This document shows positions 60,821 to 64,000 of a DNA stretch of 64,000 bases, one piece after another. Source of the DNA: RGIG7213 sp045544195 (GTDB lineage Bacteria; Bacillota; Clostridia; Oscillospirales; CAG-272); contig JAZPYO010000008.1 in NCBI GenBank assembly GCA_045544195.1, forward strand, positions 1-64,000, in the 5' to 3' direction. The translations under genes were made by a program, and so were the position numbers. The notes beneath the pieces are model-generated. The model worked only from the letters and a program-made list of their open reading frames with translations, did no database searches and was not told the DNA's origin. Numbering within the stretch: the stretch's first letter is position 1; the number at the start of each line of letters is the position of its first letter.

Positions 60821-61465
60821 ATGAAGATAATATTTCTCGGCGCACCCGGCGCCGGTAAGGGAACACAGGCAGAGATAGTCAGTGAGAAATACTCAATACC
60901 TGCTATCTCCACCGGTTCTATTATTCGGGAATCAATAAAAAATGCTACGGAAATGGGTCTTGCCGCGCAGGAATACATGAAAAGCGGCAAGCTCGTGCCC
61001 GATGAAGTAGTTATAGGGATAATAAAGGAAAGACTTGCTCAGGATGATTGCAAAAACGGCTTCATTCTTGACGGATTTCCCAGAACAGTCCCCCAGGCAG
61101 AAGCGCTCGACAGAATGGGCATTTCAATAGACCTGGTAATATCTATCGAGGTAGCCGACGAGGACATCGTAAAGCGTATGAGCGGCAGAAGAGTTTGCTC
61201 TAACTGCGGAGCATCGTACCACACGATCTACAAGCCCTCACAGGACGGCGAAAACTGCACAAAGTGCGGCACTCCCCTCACGCTTCGAGAGGACGATCGC
61301 CCCGAGGTAGTTTTAAATCGTCTGCAGGTTTACCACGAAACAACAGAACCCTTGAAGGATTATTACAGCTCCACAGGCAAGCTGCAGCTCGTGACAGGTC
61401 AGGAGGAGTTAGCTGATACGACGGCTCTCACTCTGGCAGTGATCGATAAGGCGGCGAACAATTAA
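60821..61465 (+). CDS. adk: Adenylate kinase, zinc-binding LID
   Basis: 214 residues; interconverts ATP plus AMP and two ADP. P-loop GAPGAGKGTQA (residues 7-17), DGFPRT, and a LID with a four-cysteine zinc site (CSNC and CTKC pairs). Standard place after secY. Length matches the long bacterial type. Confidence 0.97.
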   Translation: MKIIFLGAPGAGKGTQAEIVSEKYSIPAISTGSIIRESIKNATEMGLAAQEYMKSGKLVPDEVVIGIIKERLAQDDCKNGFILDGFPRTVPQAEALDRMGISIDLVISIEVADEDIVKRMSGRRVCSNCGASYHTIYKPSQDGENCTKCGTPLTLREDDRPEVVLNRLQVYHETTEPLKDYYSSTGKLQLVTGQEELADTTALTLAVIDKAANN

Positions 61466-61467
61466 TT

Positions 61468-62217
61468 ATGATACACATCAAAAATACTGAAGACATCAAG
61501 CTGATGAAGATAGCCGGCAGGATCACAGGCGAGGCGCTTTACCTCGGCGGTGAGGCTGTCAAGGAGGGCGTAAGCACAAAACAGATAGATGACATAATCC
61601 GTCATCATATCGAAAAGTGCGGAGCTAAGCCGTCTTTCTTAGGCTACGGCGGGTTTCCCGCAAGTGCATGTATAAGTATAAACGATGAGGTTATTCACGG
61701 AATACCCTCAAAGGAACGCATCATTCAAAACGGTGACATCGTCAAGATCGACGTGGGCGCTTTTTACAAGGGCTTTAACGGCGACAGTGCAAATACCTTT
61801 ATATGCGGCTCAGGCTCTGAAGAGGCTGTAAGGCTCATTCAGGCAACAAAGGAAGCGTTTTATAAGGGCGTTGCGTTTGCAAAGGCGGGCTGCCGTATAG
61901 GTGACATCGGATCTGCCATTGATGCCCACGTGAGAACGTACGGCTTTTCAGTGGTAAGGAAGTATATCGGTCATGGTGTGGGCAGAGAGCTTCACGAGGA
62001 TCCCGAGGTTCCCAATTTCGGTACTGCGGGCAGAGGCGCACGCCTTTACCCCGGTATGACGATAGCTATTGAGCCTATGGTAAACGTAGGATCGTATCAG
62101 GTGAAGGAAATGCCTGACGGCTGGTGCGTAAAGACCGCAGACGGTTCACTTTCAGCTCACTATGAGCATTCGGTTGCAATAACCGACGGCGAGCCGATAT
62201 TGCTCACGGCGATATAA
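61468..62217 (+). CDS. map: Methionine aminopeptidase, type I
   Basis: 249 residues; removes the initiator methionine from new proteins. Metal ligands are seen in DVGAFYKGFNGDSA, the catalytic histidine region GHGVGRELHEDP, and the glutamates in IAIEPM and YEHSVAI. Two bases after adk, in the usual order. Confidence 0.97.
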   Translation: MIHIKNTEDIKLMKIAGRITGEALYLGGEAVKEGVSTKQIDDIIRHHIEKCGAKPSFLGYGGFPASACISINDEVIHGIPSKERIIQNGDIVKIDVGAFYKGFNGDSANTFICGSGSEEAVRLIQATKEAFYKGVAFAKAGCRIGDIGSAIDAHVRTYGFSVVRKYIGHGVGRELHEDPEVPNFGTAGRGARLYPGMTIAIEPMVNVGSYQVKEMPDGWCVKTADGSLSAHYEHSVAITDGEPILLTAI

Positions 62218-62218
62218 T

Positions 62219-62527
62219 ATGCGGTATGTAATTCCATATCTTACGGATGGGATCGAAGCTGACGTCGGAAGAATAGTTTTCTGTCTCAAAGGCAGGGACA
62301 GCGGCAGGTATTATGTGCTTGCCAAAAAAGAAGGCTGTTTTTCTTACATTGCCAACGGAAAGCTTCGGAAAATCGAAACACCGAAAAGAAAGAATCCCAT
62401 TCATTTGCACATCACTCAATTAAGAGTGCCGGATGAATATCTTGCAAACGGCAGACTGCTGCTTACAAACAGGGAAATAAAGTACCTGTTGAAGCAGGCG
62501 GAAATGCTTATTGCAGGAAAAAAATGA
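62219..62527 (+). CDS. KOW-domain RNA-binding-like protein
   Basis: 102 residues; starts one base after map. The first half fits a KOW/L14e-like fold (ADVGRIVFCLKGRDSGRYYV, then FSYIANGKLRKIE), the second half is basic (PKRKNPIHLHITQ). Proteins of this kind occur between map and infA in many Clostridia and are presumed to bind RNA or the ribosome. The biological role is not established. Confidence 0.8.
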   Translation: MRYVIPYLTDGIEADVGRIVFCLKGRDSGRYYVLAKKEGCFSYIANGKLRKIETPKRKNPIHLHITQLRVPDEYLANGRLLLTNREIKYLLKQAEMLIAGKK

Positions 62528-62563
62528 TGTATAACGAATTAATTAAGGTTTGGAGGGATAATT

Positions 62564-62785
62564 CTGCCAAAGGATGATGTAATTGAATTTGAAGGCGGCA
62601 TAGTAACGGAAGCGCTTCCGAATGCGACCTTCAAGGTAAAATTGCCCAACGGTCATATAGTGACTGCAAGTATTTCGGGCAAGCTAAGACTTAATTGCAT
62701 TAAGATACTCGTTGGTGATAAGGTTACAGTTGAGGTATCTGTTTACGATCTCACAAAGGGCCGTATCACATGGAGAACAAAATAA
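62564..62785 (+). CDS. infA: Translation initiation factor IF-1 with non-canonical start
   Basis: 73 residues, OB fold, binds the 30S A-site during initiation. The body is unmistakable: PKDDVIEFEGGIV, LPNATFKVKLPNGHIV, SGKLRLN, LVGDKVTVEVSVYDLTKGRI. There is no ATG, GTG or TTG in frame; the codon aligning with the family start is CTG at 62564, with GGAGGG 7 bp upstream; ATT at 62561 is the alternative. A poor start codon on an initiation factor gene recalls the AUU of E. coli infC, where it serves autoregulation; that role here is inference. Confidence 0.9.
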   Translation: MPKDDVIEFEGGIVTEALPNATFKVKLPNGHIVTASISGKLRLNCIKILVGDKVTVEVSVYDLTKGRITWRTK

Positions 62786-62827
62786 ACTAACGCACATTCA
62801 AAATTATGAAAGGAATGGTGTCACAAT

Positions 62828-62941
62828 ATGAAAGTTAAGCCTTCCGTAAAGAAAATCTGCGAAAAATGCAAGATAATCAGAAGAAAGGGCCGTGTAATGG
62901 TCATATGCGAAAACCCTAAGCATAAGCAGAAACAGGGTTAA
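62828..62941 (+). CDS. rpmJ: Ribosomal protein L36, zinc type
   Basis: 37 residues; the smallest 50S protein. MKVKPSVKKICEKCK opens it, and the zinc ligands are Cys-Cys, a later Cys and a His (CEKC, VICENPKH). GGAATGG is a modest ribosome site. Confidence 0.95.
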   Translation: MKVKPSVKKICEKCKIIRRKGRVMVICENPKHKQKQG

Positions 62942-62964
62942 TAATACAGGAGGTAAAAAAATCA

Positions 62965-63333
62965 ATGGCACGTATAGCTGGTGTTGATATACCCAACGCA
63001 AAAAGAGTTGAAATAGGTTTGACCTATATTTTCGGTATCGGCAGAACAACGTCGAATCAGATCCTGGCTAAAACAGGCATCGACCCCGATACAAGATGTA
63101 AAGACCTTACCGAAGAAGATGTAGCAAAGCTTCGTGACGAGATCGAAAACAACCACTTGGTTGAAGGTGAACTCCGCAGAGAGATCGCAATGGACAAGAA
63201 GCGTCTTGTTGAGATCGGTTGCTACAGAGGTATCCGTCATAGAAAGAACCTGCCCGTAAGAGGACAGAGAACAAAGACGAATGCGAGAACAAGAAAAGGT
63301 CCCGCAAAGACAATTGCGAATAAGAAGAAATAA
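62965..63333 (+). CDS. rpsM: Ribosomal protein S13
   Basis: 122 residues; 30S head, contacts the P-site tRNA and L5. MARIAGVDIPNAKRVEIGLT, the GCYRGIRHRKNLPVRGQRT segment and a basic tail identify it. AGGAGG precedes the ATG. Confidence 0.97.
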   Translation: MARIAGVDIPNAKRVEIGLTYIFGIGRTTSNQILAKTGIDPDTRCKDLTEEDVAKLRDEIENNHLVEGELRREIAMDKKRLVEIGCYRGIRHRKNLPVRGQRTKTNARTRKGPAKTIANKKK

Positions 63334-63348
63334 GGAGTGAGAAGCTAA

Positions 63349-63753
63349 ATGGCAAAGGTAAAAACCGCTGCAAAGAAGGCTGTGAAAAAACGCCGCGAGC
63401 GCAAGAATGTTGCCGCAGGTGCTGCACACATCCAGTCTACTTTCAATAACACGATCATAACCATAACCGATATGGAAGGTAATACCGTTTCTTGGGCTTC
63501 CGCAGGCGAGCTTGGCTTCAAGGGTTCAAGAAAGTCCACTCCCTTCGCAGCTCAGATGGCAGCTGAAACAGCAGCAAAGCTGGCTGTGGAACACGGTATG
63601 AAAACCGTAGAAGTTTACGTAAAAGGCCCCGGCTCCGGCAGAGAGGCTGCAATCCGTGCGCTTCAAGCAACAGGTCTTGATATAACTCTCATCAGAGACG
63701 TTACACCCATCCCTCACAACGGATGCAGACCCCCCAAGAGAAGACGCGTATAA
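63349..63753 (+). CDS. rpsK: Ribosomal protein S11
   Basis: 134 residues; 30S platform. GAAHIQSTFNNTIITITD, KGPGSGREAAIRAL and IPHNGCRPPKRRRV are conserved. The lysine-rich N-terminal extension is normal for Firmicutes. Confidence 0.97.
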   Translation: MAKVKTAAKKAVKKRRERKNVAAGAAHIQSTFNNTIITITDMEGNTVSWASAGELGFKGSRKSTPFAAQMAAETAAKLAVEHGMKTVEVYVKGPGSGREAAIRALQATGLDITLIRDVTPIPHNGCRPPKRRRV

Positions 63754-63768
63754 GGAGGAAAAAACGCA

Positions 63769-64000
63769 ATGGCAAGATATACAGGTCCTGCGTGCAGACT
63801 TTGCCGCAGAGAAGGTACAAAGCTGTTTTTGAAGGGCGACAGATGCCTTTCAGACAAGTGTGCGCTGGTGTCCAGAAAAGAATCTGCTCCCGGTCAGCAC
63901 GGTATGGCAAAGAAGAAGGTCGGCGAGTACGGTATGCAGCTGCGTGAAAAGCAGAAGGCAAAGAGATACTACGGCGTTGCTGAAAAGCAGTTCAGAATGT
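63769..64000 (+). CDS. rpsD: Ribosomal protein S4, partial at window end
   Basis: The first 77 codons of a protein of about 200 residues. MARYTGPACRLCRREG opens it; four cysteines (9, 12, 26 and 31) form the zinc-binding type of S4. AAGGAGG stands upstream. rpoA and rplQ would be expected to follow outside the window. S4 is a known autoregulator of its own mRNA in Bacillus and E. coli. Confidence 0.96.
   Translation, partial: MARYTGPACRLCRREGTKLFLKGDRCLSDKCALVSRKESAPGQHGMAKKKVGEYGMQLREKQKAKRYYGVAEKQFRM

Noticed and set aside
1..64000. tRNA and rRNA genes
   Set aside because: No cloverleaf with a GGTTCRAATCC-type arm and no rRNA segment was recognised by eye; a dedicated tRNA search would be decisive.

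Overview
This window looks like a chromosomal segment of a Gram-positive, low-to-mid GC Clostridia, most likely a Ruminococcaceae/Oscillospiraceae gut or rumen relative. That placement is inferred from gene content: type III glutamine synthetase, zinc-type S14, TypA and ThiI close relatives, small Clostridia-specific genes, cohesin and dockerin modules, strong AGGAGG ribosome sites, and frequent ATA and AGA codons. The window is gene dense and ends inside rpsD.

Layout. 0-8.4 kb, mostly plus strand: an HPr-like protein without the phosphorylatable histidine, a DD-carboxypeptidase, pgi, a small P-loop protein, a Xer-type recombinase, a two-component system, endonuclease III and a membrane/acetyltransferase-like fusion. 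8.4-15 kb, minus strand: one apparent operon running murD, three tandem M42 aminopeptidases, a PLP lyase and a class I amidotransferase. 15-18.8 kb: a PLP aminotransferase and trpS, three small conserved minus-strand genes, and a YfcE-like phosphoesterase. 18.9-30.9 kb: a long plus-strand run of typA, thiI, glnN, a catalytically degenerate DD-peptidase homologue, a VTC-domain protein, a DUF4956 membrane protein, a CotH/lamin-tail lipoprotein and a stand-alone GMP synthetase (guaA without its amidotransferase domain).

30.94-40.57 kb is an integrated island at the 3' end of guaA. It has a tyrosine integrase and an excisionase-like gene at the left end, a GAGTGGG core repeat at both ends, and matching GTACCA pairs 11 bp apart inside each end. 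Its cargo includes an HNH-like protein, a winged-helix replication-type protein, a ribbon-helix-helix protein next to three palindromic operators, an SprT-like metalloprotein, a serine resolvase, an XRE regulator with a secreted cohesin-dockerin protein, and a divergent 513-residue membrane protein of unknown function. No relaxase or conjugation gene is visible. Sequence just right of the island repeats the same end layout (core, terminator, a different 11-bp-spaced repeat pair), which suggests a second, degenerate element at the same site.

40.8-46.4 kb: an ABC transporter with a LytTR/DUF3021 regulatory pair, a phosphoribosyltransferase, and a YtrA-type GntR regulator with its own ABC transporter behind a repeat operator. 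46.7-48.9 kb: a large secreted protein with a cohesin-like and a degenerate dockerin-like module.

49.7 kb to the end is the S10-spc-alpha ribosomal protein cluster in the classical order (rpsJ to rpsD, with secY, adk, map, a KOW protein and infA). It is driven by a near-consensus extended -10 promoter with a structured leader of about 330 nt. infA lacks any ATG, GTG or TTG start and appears to begin at CTG (or ATT). A hairpin-rich spacer lies directly upstream of rpsH.
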